A stretch of DNA of 64,000 nt, taken from Planococcus citri (lineage: Eukaryota > Arthropoda > Insecta > Hemiptera > Pseudococcidae). A program made the translations under genes and the position numbers. The DNA lies in the NCBI RefSeq assembly GCF_950023065.1, contig NC_088680.1:58813350-58877349 (forward strand), written 5' to 3'. The first letter of the stretch is position 1; each line of letters opens with the position of its first letter. Under the pieces are notes generated by a model. That model was not told the DNA's origin, searched no databases, and was given only the letters and a program-made list of their open reading frames with translations. Below are positions 12,701-24,100 of this stretch, in pieces.

Positions 12701-15408
12701 TCAAAGTCCACTGCTGGGACATACGCAGAGATGGAACGATTACCGATTATAATCGATTATAGTCGATTATAATCGGTCCGATTATATGACCAGGACATCG
12801 TCAATTAATCGGATCTTTTATTTCAGGCTTTTTGATTGGTCAATAGTACCGAACGCCCTGCATGACGTCATGTTTTTTCGCTGATTTAATCTAATTTAAT
12901 CGACCGATTATTTTGGCGATTATGCTCCGATTATTTTGAGAAAAATAATCGATGTAGCGTCGATTATAATCGATTCCATCTCTGGACATACGTGTTCCCA
13001 CCACAATATCTTGAGTGTGAGTTGAGGAAATAATCTGTAACAAACTTATGTTGCTTAGAGATGCTCAAGGAACGATTTAATGTAAAAAAATTGGAGGTGG
13101 GATGCAAAACCAATATTCGGCGTGAAAGGGTTAAACAGGAAGATGAATGTCTGGGGTAGGTGTCTGTCTAGGTGGTATGGTATGTTGTATTTGCACAGCA
13201 ACGTTGTCTCCTCCTACCCCACATAACTGGTATTGATAGGTAAGGGATGTTTGTCAACTACTTTTAAAGGAGTACACCACCACCGCAGGTTTAAAAATAG
13301 GTCTTAAATTATGCATAAATGGCAAATGAGCCTCCTTTAGGGAAGTAATTTTTTTCCATCAATTTTGAGTAATTTATCCTTCCAAACATATGTGTTTGGA
13401 GGGAATAATTTTTCAATTTTTTTGAGATGTGTTTGAGCAGCATGTGATATATGTTTATTAGGGTGAAATATTCTTTTGAAAAATAAATTAGTTACTTATT
13501 TGTGAAAAATTTCCAGCAAAAATATACTGCTTTTCATAGGTACCTATTATTTTTTTTTTTCAGAAAGTGCTTTGCATTAAAAAAAAGATACATAATTGCA
13601 TACCTAAGCAGGTATCCACACACATACCTTAATAAGAGGAAAAGAAAAGACAAACGACTGTTTTTTTAGTCAAAAACAATGTTTTTTCAAAATTTAGTCT
13701 CAAAAAAGTGAAAAAAATGGGCAACAGTTCCACTTGAAAATTAAAATTGCACACAAATCTTCAAAAAAATGATGGAGCTTTGAAATTTGTGTTACCTATC
13801 TAATTTTTTCGAGTTTTTATTAGTCAGAATGTCAGAAAATTCAAATTGTAATTTTAAATTTTCCTATTCATTAAGGGGAATAAGCCTGATGAAATTTTAA
13901 AAAGCAATAAAAAATCTGCAGTTTCCATTTCTAGGGTTATTTTTATCTCAAACTAAACACTTGATTTTCAGGGATGAAAATGGGAAAAAATTTAAATTTT
14001 TTTAATTTGGCAAAAGAAGCATCAAACTTAATGTTGTTTGACTCAAAATTATATTTTTTTGACCTCCTAATATCCAACGAACCCAACTCATCTAAATTCA
14101 TATTTTTTCCGATCCTCAAAATCCATTTTAGAAATTATTTAATTTAGGTTCCTTTTCACACTGTAAAGGCGAATCGCGTCTTTCATTTTCAATAGGGCGC
14201 CACCTGACACTCGCGTATGGTAGGTACTTAAAAAAATCAAATACCTACGAGCTAATTTGCATATTTTTGTCATTAGTCTCATATAGGTGAGAAAATCGTC
14301 TCAAATCGCGAATATAGGCAAAAAAAAAGTGCCTCAGTGAGGCAAAATGTCAGCTCGAGTATACTTAGTCAAGTTCATTACAATCTCTCTTTTCTATAGA
14401 ACTACTCAAAGAAAAGCTTAGAAATAATTTTTATTCAACTTTAACTCAAAATGTTTGGAGCTGGGGCAGTGAGCTGACCGATGAAGATTTGAAGAAAATT
14501 GAAAAACAAGCTGAAATGTTCTACTTAAACGGCCAATCTACTCAGAAAGCAAGTTTGAGTCAGAAATGCGATGTAAGAATAGCTGAAAAAATGTCATAAA
14601 TAAATCAGAAATAATTCCAAATGAAACAATATCATGTTTTTAATTCACAGATTCAAACAGATATTGCTTTATCCGATGTGTATAATTCTCTGATCAACAT
14701 TGTAGCCGAAGACCTTCCTTCTTCGGTATTTGTTTATAGATTCGACTATGAAGGTAGTATTCCTACGATGAAAGAAAGAATCGCGTCACAATTAGATGAA
14801 CCTTTGAAAGGCAAATATCTTCAAAACGGAAAAATCATTGGTTGTGATCAGATTTCATCAGATCCGTTTTCTGGATCTAATAGGATCCGACCAATCAGAT
14901 CTAAGTTTTGATCAGATTATGTAGATCTGTTCAGACTTGATCTGATGCAATCATTTTCTCTTCAGTCATTTCCCCGATCTAAGAATTTCCCAGTATTCTG
15001 ATTTCAAATTTAATTAACTATGATGCAGGAACTTGTCATGGTGACGATTACAGTTACTGGGCGATGATAAAAGATCATTGGAGTAAATTGGATTACTCTA
15101 TACAACCAAGAAGTCGTGAGATGGTTGAAAAATTCACCAAATTAATCACCACTTTCGCTAAAACAGGGTACTTACTCGAAAAATATCATATTAGATTTCA
15201 TTGCAATTAAAATTAATGCTCATGATTAATTATTTTTTCCCACAGAGATCCTAATTACGAAGGTTTGGAAGTTCACTGGAAATCTTCGAGCATTGAAAAT
15301 CCTCATTATTTGAGCTTCGATGACCCATTGACAGTAATCGAAGGTAAATTGAATGGCAAACGAATGGAATTTTGGGAAAACATTAAGAAGCAGTTCAAGA
15401 AGAAATGA
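9763..15408 (+). CDS. EST3: carboxylesterase, 10 exons, mosaic gene
   Basis: Carboxylesterase, 541 aa. Exons: 9763-9903, 9981-10118, 10603-10762, 10850-11035, 11139-11347, 11421-11577, 14400-14572, 14651-14810, 15029-15167, 15246-15408. Starts MTDKVYV, no signal peptide. Catalytic Ser192 in GSSSG, Glu324 in GFCKNEG, His445 in TCHGDDY; the spacings (132 and 121) fit the family. Oxyanion loop is HPGGYFYG at 109-116; GCQGLKD replaces the usual GNxGL. Introns 5 and 8 start with GC (11348 GCAATT; 14811 GCAAAT): no in-frame GT exists before a stop, so GC-AG splicing is required. Exons 1-7 match EST4/EST5; the end of exon 8, intron 8, exons 9-10 and the 3' flank match EST2. Intron 6 is 2822 bp because of nested transposons (74 bp in EST4). 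AATAAA at 15425-15430. Confidence 0.92.
11911..13130. mobile_element. piggyBac-like non-autonomous element
   Basis: Flanked by TTAA on both sides (11907-11910 and 13131-13134), the hallmark target of piggyBac elements. Ends are CCCCTTCGCGCCG and CGGCGTGAAAGGG, inverted repeats with 11 of 13 matches and the CCC start typical of the superfamily. Subterminal motifs GCTGGGACA/TGTCCCAGC recur in both orientations near both ends. No DDD transposase frame, so it is a deletion derivative. A hAT-type MITE sits inside it. Confidence 0.85.
12726..12984. mobile_element. hAT-type MITE, 259 bp
   Basis: Begins CAGAGATGGAACGATTA and ends CGATTCCATCTCTG, with a perfect 8-bp target duplication GACATACG (12718-12725 and 12985-12992), as for hAT elements. 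The arms are dominated by ATTATAATCGATTA palindromes, so the transcript would be strongly self-complementary. It is the youngest of the three nested insertions in EST3 intron 6. Confidence 0.88.
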
Positions 15409-15639
15409 TTGCATTTCATAAATTAATAAATTACACAGTGTATATTTTTCAAAATGTTACCAGCTTAGCTATGTAGGTTTTTTTAGAACATGTACCTACA
15501 TGCTACCACAGCAATAAACATATTAATAAATATATTAATAAAAGTACTATAGGTATAAATTATTAATTTTTTCTTTCATTTACCGCGCTATCAAGAAGTA
15601 ATAAAGATTCTTTTTTAAAGCGCAAAAATACTTTTTTTA

Positions 15640-15978
15640 ACAGCTGATGGTCAACTTTTCAGCACAGCTGAATTCTTACCTATAGATAGGTTTTCGTAAC
15701 TTTACGTGGTTCGAGTTCTTATCAATGCTTATTACATGACATAAGTGTTGGAAATATACAGCGATAAAGATATATCTATCGATGTGAACGTTTCCACAAA
15801 TCTTCTTTAAAATATTTTTAAAAACCCTCCCGCGACGAAAATAATGATTAGTTTTTCATTTCAAGTAGGTAAACAGTTCGGATTCAGGCCACACTCGGTT
15901 TTCTTTTTGTTCGAATTAACTTCTGACTGAGAGATTGAATACATTACCTACGGTTTTAAATAGAACTCCTGCTATAAA
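15640..15978 (+). promoter_or_regulatory. EST4 proximal promoter
   Basis: Close copy of the EST3 promoter: E-box CAGCTG (15641-15646), second AGCTGAATTC, TTCTTATCAA (15717-15726), a GATAAAGATATATCTATCG cluster, then the conserved CCACACTCGG and AAATAGAACTCCTGC words before the start codon. The whole EST3-EST4 spacer is 570 bp and is an intact copy of the EST2-EST3 spacer. Confidence 0.5.
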
Positions 15979-18770
15979 ATGGCAGATAAAGTGTACGTGT
16001 CAGTAAATGAGGGAAGAATTAAAGGCATCCGGAAAACGTCAAATTTTTCTGGCGTAGAATATTTTTCATTCCTTGGAGTACCTTATGGTCAGCCTCCAGT
16101 CGGAAGTGCTCGGTTTAAAGTGAGTACACCACATAATTATTTTATTCTTAATTCCTCATTGGAACTTTAAAAAAAAATACTGCAAGCATTAATTCAATCT
16201 CATGCAACTCACAAAGGATCCGGTCAAAGTAAAACCTTGGAAGGACACTTTGAATGCAACGTTTGAAAGGGATGGTTGCAGGCAATTTTCTCTGCTTAAG
16301 AGGGATTTTTCAGGATCAGAAGATTGTTTGTACAATAATATCCATACACCTCAAGTATGTTCTTTGTTTTCTATTTTCACCGGATTCTGATTGAATTTTT
16401 CATAAAATTTCAAAAGGGTTCGAAATAAATCTCGTACAAGTTTGGGTTTGAACAAAACATCAGAAATTTTACCCGAACTCAAAATTAAAGGCGCATGAAC
16501 TTTCTAGAAATTTCAGAATCAATTTTTAAAATGTTTCTCAGCATTCAATTTCGAGTTTAGGCAAATGATAAATATAATTCAACTTGTAGAATTTCGAAGT
16601 CTCAACCTAAAAAAGTCATGTTCATATTTTGTTGCAATTTCTGCTCGCCAAGCAAATTTCGGAAAAATCAAATAGAATAAAAATCATCCTTTAGCTGTTC
16701 GTTTCCTTGTCAAAGTGTTGATTTTAAATCGAGAAGGAAAGAGGGTGGGAAGTGTTTTTTCTCCGAATCCGAAGCTCACTTGTTCAGGATTAAAACCGTA
16801 ACTCATTTCTCAAACTTCTTACAGCTGCCCAAAGAAAATGAACCACTGAAATCTGTGATCGTATGTATCCATCCGGGAGGATACTTTTATGGCTCTGCTG
16901 ATCCATCTCAATTCGGATCTCCAGAATTCATCATGCATCATGATATTGTTTACGTATGCGTGAACCATCGACTGCATATTTTGGGTTAGATCATAATCGA
17001 ATTTCGAATACCGATCTGAGGAAATTTCAGTCGCTGACTTCACCGAAAAAAAATTTCATACCTAGTTCATTATTTTTAGGATACTTAAACCTTGGTTTGA
17101 AAGAATGCTCTGGGTGTCAAGGACTGAAAGACGTCATACTGAGTCTTAAATGGATAAAAGATAACATAAGCGTGTTTGGTGGCGATCCTAATAATATAAC
17201 AATCATTGGAAGCAGCAGTGGATCAGCCATTGTACATGGTGTAATGTTCGCACCAAGAGCAAAAGGTAATCTGATAATTATAAAATACAATGAGAACCAA
17301 GTTCAAATTTATAATATCTACTGCATGTAATATATAAAGTAACACATGAAGAATTGAAGACACATTGTTTTGTATACCTTAGGACTATTTCACAAGGCAG
17401 TACTCATGGGAATGTATGGATTAAATCCTACCCTAGTAACTCAACATGAACACGTCACAAATGCCTTCGAAATAGCGAAATCTTTAGGATACGATGGAAC
17501 AGTCGATGACAGGAAAAGACTGTTGGCATTTTATAAAAAAGTGGACATCGATGATATCTTACTCTTGAGACCGGAAGCAGTCTTTTCCCAGGCAGGCAAT
17601 TTTTTGACATGAGTATAGCTTCACATTTTTCATACCTCATTTTCATAGGTGCTTATAATCTTACATTTTCATCACCAGACAAAAATACCAATGTTTCCCG
17701 CCTCCTCGTTTCTTCCTACAGTTGATAAAGAAGACGATATACAACCTGGAACTCTGCAGGAACTATTACCGTCAACTGTCAGAGTGCCTATAATGATTGG
17801 ATTTTGTGAAAACGAAGGTGCAATGGGTTTTGTTAGTAAGTCATTTTACCAACAGTCGAGGAATTTAACTTGGCTTGCAAAAATTATTTTAAATCTTTCT
17901 CTTTTATAGGACTACTCAAAGAAAAGCTTACAAATAATTTTTATTCAACTTTAACTCAGAATGTTTGGAGCTGGGGCAGTGAGCTGACCGAGCAAGATTT
18001 GAAGAACATTGAAAAACAAGCTGAAATGTTTTACTTGAACGGTCAATCTACTCAGAAAGCAAGTTTGCGTCAGAAATGCGATGTAAGAATAGCTGAAAAA
18101 ATGTCATAAATAAATCAGAAATAATTCCAAATGAAACAATAATACCTATCATGTTTTTAATTCACAGATTCAAACAGATATCGCTTTATCCGACGTGTAT
18201 AATTCTGTGATCAATATTGTAGCCGAAGACCTTCCTTCTTCGGTATTTGTTTATAGATTTGACTTCGAAGGCAGCATTCCAACAATAAAAGATAAAGTTG
18301 TGGCACAATTGGATGAACCATTAAAAGGTAGGGACCTATCCACATTTGCAAAAGTATTCTTACCTACTTATGATTAATTCTATTTCTATACGATGCAGGG
18401 ACTTGTCACGGTGACGATTACAGTTACTGGGCAATGATAAAAGATCATTGGAGGAAACTGGACTACATCATATTACCAAAAAGTCGCGAAATGATTGAAA
18501 AATTCACCAAATTAATAACAACTTTTGCTAAAACAGGGTATGGGTATATAAACTACTTCTATATAGAGAACTACTCGATTCCAAATAATAGTGTTTTCCC
18601 CCTTTAGAGATCCTAATTACAAAGATTTGGAAGTTCACTGGGAACCTTCATCCATCGAAAATCCATATTATCTGAGTATCAACGATCCTTGTACTTTAGT
18701 CGAAGGCAAATTGAACGGCAAAAGAATGGAATTTTGGGAAAACATCAAGAAACAATTCAGCAATCGTTGA
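15979..18770 (+). CDS. EST4: carboxylesterase, 10 exons, uninterrupted copy
   Basis: Carboxylesterase, 541 aa, the most compact copy with no large insertion. Exons: 15979-16119, 16217-16354, 16825-16984, 17080-17265, 17383-17591, 17679-17835, 17910-18082, 18168-18327, 18399-18537, 18608-18770. Starts MADKVYV; no signal peptide. Ser192 in GSSSG, Glu324 in GFCENEG, His445 in TCHGDDY; oxyanion loop HPGGYFYG; GCQGLKD as in EST3 and EST5. Intron 5 begins GC (17592, GCAGGC); intron 8 has a normal GT (gtaggg), unlike EST2 and EST3. Ends in QFSNR. ATTAAA at 18864-18869 is a candidate polyadenylation signal. Best template for the ancestral layout of the EST3-5 group. Confidence 0.93.
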
Positions 18771-19499
18771 ATTTAGTGGAAATTTTATCAACTTGAAACT
18801 AAGTATTTCGGTCTCATCTTAAGCAGTGTAGCTAGTCTGTGTAATTATCTGGTCATTTGGGACATTAAATAATTCTTTCGTAAGTCTGAAAAATTTTCCA
18901 TTTTCCTGCATTCTCCTGCCACGTGTTACGTATTGAAAATAACTCGGTTGAAATAAATATGTATCTAGCTACATAAAAGGTCAAGCTGCAGGTATCACAA
19001 ACATACACACGTTTAAAATACACAGGTTGAAGGCCTTCTTCAAGTGAACAGGTTGTAAATATTTCTAATTAGCAGAACTAATTTTGAATTTGAGTAATCC
19101 CATGCTATAACTTCTTCACCTACTTATCATTTGATCTTCATGCATTTGAAATTTTCCTCACGAGGGAAGTATATTACCCGATGAAAAAAATTTTCGAGCC
19201 CTACAAAGGTGAATTGAAACAACAATTTTTGAAAATATGCCACATACATTTTTTACTCTAGACAAAGAAAAATCAAAAAACTACCAAAAATACTCGCACT
19301 ATAGACAAATTTTTGTTGTGAATTAATTTCTCACAAAAAAAAGTCAGTTAATATTTTGTCTCGTATCTTAATTTGATGACAAAGCTGGACAGTATTTTGA
19401 AAATTTCAATTAATCACAGTCACAGCTTCTTGAATTTTTAATGCGAGCAAAAGCTAAAAAAAATTATACTGATTACCGTTATTTTGCCTAAACTCAAAA
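18771..19499. other. EST4 3' flank
   Basis: 3' flank that aligns with the EST5 3' flank (24291 onward, and again 26745-27060 beyond the minisatellite), showing the downstream spacer was duplicated with the gene. No coding sequence. It ends in a block (tgcctaaactcaaaatt) also present in intron 2 of EST3-5 and near 27030. Confidence 0.5.
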
Positions 19500-20578
19500 T
19501 TATTCTTATTCTTGGTGCCGTTTCACCCTTAAGTAGGTACATATCTCCCAGGATGGGCACATTAGTCCTTTTCTCCATCCACGGGATTCGAAGCATTCTC
19601 CTCCAGCAGCACATCTCAAGCGCATTAATTTTTCTTCTATTTCCCTTGCATACGGTCCAGGTTTCTGACGTGTAGAGAAAAACTGAGAAAACCAGAGCGT
19701 TTACAAGCTGTATCTTCAGAGTCTTGCTCACTGCTGCATCTTGACCATATCTTCTTTGGGCGAGACACGGCGCTTCTTTAGACAATACCTACATGGCGCT
19801 TTGTGTGATTTGAGTTCTTGGGTCTTATCTTTGCTTCACTGCCTCCTTTAGCTCTTTTTTTTTTTATCAACAATGGATCTCAGGTATACAAATTGATCCA
19901 CCACTTTGATTCTCTCAATTTTCTGGATTTCAGGCAAGTTTTCAGGCTGATTCACAATCATGATCTTCGTCTTTGCTTTATTTATCAGCATGCCACATTT
20001 TGCACTAACCACTTCCAGACACTTCAGAAAACTGGTCATATTTTCAACAATTGAGGTGATGAGGGTTGTGTCCTCAGCGTAGCGAAGGTTTGACATTTGT
20101 ACACCTCCAATCAATACTCCTCCCTGACACTCGCCTGAGCCATCGTCATTGGTGCTTTCTGATATGATTAGCTGCAGCGTCTCTTGAATTATATATTCTC
20201 CATATAAGTAGATTAAACAGGCCTGTTGTACTCCTCTCTCTAGGTGGAATTTCTCCGATGACGTTGTTTCTCTGTTAATCCGGGCAAATTTGCCATGCTC
20301 CCCTTATATGTATGTACAATTGCTTCATCAGCCACACCAGGTGTATTGGCGCACCCATCTTGAGTAGAATTCTCCACAGCTTTTGCCATTGTACACAGTC
20401 AAACACTCTTGTAATCTACAAAACATAGCCTTGTAAGCACATGGTATTTGCGTGCTTTCTCAATCAGCTATCTGAGGTTGAGGATCTACTCCCTAGTTCT
20501 TCTTCCTCTCACAAATCTTGCTTGTTCTGAAGGATTTGACTGTGCATGAGTGAGTATAACCTGCCATACACAATCAGA
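19500..20578 (-). mobile_element. LINE-type reverse transcriptase remnant, minus strand
   Basis: Degenerate non-LTR retrotransposon in antisense. On the minus strand 20114-19848 gives GGVQMSNLRYAEDTTLI, where YAED stands at the catalytic YADD box, then the usual LINKAKTKIMIVN and VDQFVYL stretches. 19785-19500 continues with QLVNALVFSVFLYTSETWT and MLRIPWMEK, the C-terminal region of the same RT type as the remnant at 4771. Several stops and frameshifts; 5' truncated at about 20578, where the EST upstream sequence resumes (tttttaaagcgcagaaatac). Confidence 0.85.
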
Positions 20579-20589
20579 TTCCTTTTTAA

Positions 20590-21190
20590 AGCGCAGAAAT
20601 ACCTTTTTTGACAGCTCATTGATGGCCAATATTTCAGTGTAGCTGAATTCGTGGAGTTTCGTAGCTTCACATGGTTCAAGTTCTTATCAATGCTTACCTA
20701 CATGCCATAAGTGCTGGAAATATATGAATGGTGGAAATGCAAAGTGTGCTAAGTGCCATTGACGTTTTTCTACAGGAGAGCGTAAAAACGAGTTCGTGTA
20801 ACACGTTTACGTACGTCTTATGGAAAACGCTATCTTTAGGTGTTTATTAGTACAACTTGGAAAAACATTTTCTCTAATATTACACTACAAGCGCATGTGC
20901 AATGACACATAACATTACGTTGAAAAAACGCGTTCCGAAAAAACGTCAATGGCACTTAGCACACTTTGCATTTCCACCATTCATATAGTGATAAAGATAT
21001 CTATCAAAGTGTATGTATCGACAAAGTTCTTGTAAAATATTTCTAAAATCACTCCCGCGACGAAAATAATGATTAGTTTTTTATTTCAAGCGGCTTCAGG
21101 TCACACTCGGTTTTCCTTTTGTTCAAATTAACTTCTGACTGAGAGATCGAATACCTTACCTACGGTTTTAAATAGAACTCCTGCTATAAA
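20590..21190 (+). promoter_or_regulatory. EST5 proximal promoter, split by a MITE
   Basis: Copy of the EST3/EST4 promoter. The first E-box is changed to CAGCTC (20612-20617), the second AGCTGAATTC and TTCTTATCAA (20691-20700) remain, and the GATAAAGATATCTATC cluster (about 20990) is pushed about 260 bp away by the MITE at 20725-20983. Conserved CACACTCGG and AAATAGAACTCCTGC words follow up to the ATG. If spacing between these sites matters, EST5 should be expressed differently from EST3 and EST4. Confidence 0.45.
20725..20983. mobile_element. Mariner-type MITE in the EST5 promoter
   Basis: Perfect inverted repeats of about 45 bp starting TGAATGGTGGAAATGCAAAG, flanked by TA-containing TATA on both sides. 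EST3 has the empty site (gaaatatatagtgat), consistent with duplication of one TA. 259 bp, no coding capacity. The long perfect arms suggest recent insertion. Confidence 0.85.
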
Positions 21191-24100
21191 ATGGCAGATA
21201 AAGTGTACGTGTCAGTAAATGAGGGAAAAATTAAAGGCACCCGGAAAATGTCGAACTTTTCTGGCGTAGAATATTTTTCATTCCTCGGAGTACCTTATGG
21301 TCAGCCTCCAGTCGGAAGTGCTCGGTTTAAAGTGAGTACACCACATAATTATTTTATTCTTAATTCAATTTTTTTTAAAAATACCACAAGCATTAATTCA
21401 ATCTCATGTTATTCACAAAGGATCCGGTCAAAATAAAACCTTGGAAGGACACTTTGGATGCAACGTTTGAAAGAGATGGTTGTAGGCAATTTTCTCTACT
21501 TAAGAGGGATTTTTTAGGATCAGAAGATTGTTTGTACAACAATATTCATACACCTCAAGTATGTTTTCTTTTTTCACCGGATTCTGATTGATTTTTTTAT
21601 AAAATTTCAAAAGGGTTCAAACTAAATCTCGTCCAAGCTTGGGTTTGAACAAAACATTAGAAATTTTACCGAAACTCTAAATTATTAGAGGCGCTGAATA
21701 TAACTTTCTAGAAAATTCAGAATCAATAAATTTCAACAGCCTTGTGACGACTTAAATAAATAAATATGTCAAAAGACAGGTGTGTGTCAAACGTTTATTA
21801 GAGGAACACAAAAGATACATGATAATCGCGCGCGGGATAAATACAGAATGAATAAGAATAATAGATAAACTATGTCTGTGGCTAGAGGTACAATGCCTCC
21901 CACTATGTCACAGTTAGCTGCGCGCGCAGATGCGCTAGGCAGCTGCGCCTACGACTTGGCACTTGACAGTCTTCTGTCAGTTGACACCACAAGCCTTTAA
22001 ATTTTTAAAATGTTTCTCATCCTTCAATTTTGAGTTTATGTAAATGATGAATATAATTATTCAACTTATAGAATTTCGAAGCCTCGACATAAAAAGGTCA
22101 TGTTCATATTTTGTTGCAATTTCTGCTCGCTAAGCAAATTTCGGAAAAATCAAATAGAATTCGTTTCCTTGTCAAAGTGTTGATTTTAAATCGAGAAAGA
22201 AAAGAGGGTGGGAAGTGTTTTTCATCCGAATCTGAAGCTCACTTCTTCTGGATTAAGCTCGTAACTCAGCACAAACCACTTCTTAAGATTTCTCAAACTT
22301 CTTACAGCTGCCGAAAGAAAATGAACCACTGAAATCTGTGATCGTATGTATCCATCCTGGAGGATACTGTTATGGCTCTGCTGATCCGTCTCAATTCGGA
22401 TCTCCGGAATTCATCATGCATCATGATATTGTTTACGTATGCGTGAACCATCGACTGCATATTTTGGGTTAGATCATAATCGAATACCCATCTGTGGAAA
22501 TTTTAGTCGCTTACTTCACCTAAAAAAAACTGCTTACCTACTTCATTATTTTTAGGATACTTAAACGTTGGTTTGAAAGAATGCTCTGGGTGTCAAGGAC
22601 TGAAAGACGTCATACTGAGTCTTGAATGGATAAAAGATAACATAAACGTGTTTGGTGGCGATCCTAATAATATAACACTCATGGGAAGCAGCAGTGGATC
22701 AGCCATTGTACATGCTCTAATGTTCGCACCAAGAGCAAAAGGTAATCTGATAATTATAAAATACAATGAGAACCAAGGTCAAATTCATATCTACAGCATG
22801 AAATATATAAAGTAACACATCAAGAATTGAAGGCACATTGTTTTGTACCTTAGGACTATTTCACAAAGCAGTGCTCATGGGAATGTACGGATTAAATCCT
22901 ACCCTAGTAACTCAACATGAACACGTCACAAATGCCTTTGAATTAGCGAAATCTTTAGGATACGATGGAACAGCTGATGACAGAAAAAGACTGTTGGCAT
23001 TTTATAAAAAAGTCGACATCGATGATATATTACTCCTGAGACCGGAAGCACTTTTTTCTCAGGCAATTTTTTGACACTAGTGTAGTTTCTCATTTTTCAT
23101 ACCTCATTCTAAGGTACTCATAATCTTGCATTTTTTTCACCAGAACAAAATAGCAATGTTTCCTGCCTCCACATTTCTTCCTACAGTTGATGAGGAAGAC
23201 GATATACAACCTGGAACTCTGCAGGAACTGGTACCTTCGACTGTCAGAGTGCCTATGATGATTGGATTTTGTGAAAACGAAGGTGCTATGGGTTTTGTTA
23301 GTAAGTAATTTTATTAACAAATCGAGGAATTCAACCGAGCTTGCAACAAATGATGGGTATGTCTGTATCAGTATCTACCTAGTCAAGTTCTTTACAATCT
23401 CTCTTTTCTACAGGACTATTCAAAGAAAAGTTTAGAAATAATTTTTATTCAACTTTAACTCAAAATGTTTGGAGCTGCGGCAGTGAGCTGACCGAGCAAG
23501 ATTTAAAGAAAATTGAAAAACAAGCTGAAATGTTTTACTTGAACGGCCAATCCACTCACAAAGCAAGTTTGAGTCAGAAATGCGATGTAAGAATAGCTGA
23601 GAAAAAAATAATGTCATTAATAAGATCAGCGATAATTTGAAATGAAATAATATTCGTGGTTTTAATTTACAGATTCAAACAGATATCGCTTTATCCGATG
23701 TGTATAATTCTCTGATCAATATCGTAGCCGAAGACCTCCCTTCTTCGGTATTTGTTTATAGATTTGACTTCGAAGGCAGCATTCCAACAATAAAAGATAA
23801 AGTTATGGCACTATTGGACGAACCATTAAAAGGTAGGAACCTAACCTAGGTATGTTACGTATGTATTTGCAAAAGTATGTCTAACTATAATCAATTCGAT
23901 TTCTATGATGCAGGGACTTGTCACGGTGACGATTATAGTTACTGGGCAATGGTAAAAGATCATTGGAGGAAACTAGACTACATCATATTGCCAAAAACTC
24001 GCGAAATGATTGAAAAATTCACCAAATTAATAACAACTTTTGCTAAAACAGGGTTGGTATAAACTACACACTTTCATATACAACTACCAATTCGATTTCA

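Larger units (their letters stand above)
11647..14359. mobile_element. 2.7-kb TIR element in EST3 intron 6 (TA target)
   Basis: Left end CCCGAGCTAACAG...ATTTTGCCTCAC, right end the complement of CTCGAGCTGACATTTTGCCT, with imperfect inverted similarity continuing for roughly 80 bp (a TTTGAGAC...CACCT block on each side). Flanks are TA (11645-11646 and 14360-14361). EST5 intron 6 preserves the empty site (atcagtatctacctagtcaa), so the boundaries follow from comparison. No transposase frame seen. It contains the piggyBac-like element. Superfamily uncertain; TA target suggests Tc1/mariner-like. Confidence 0.75.
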
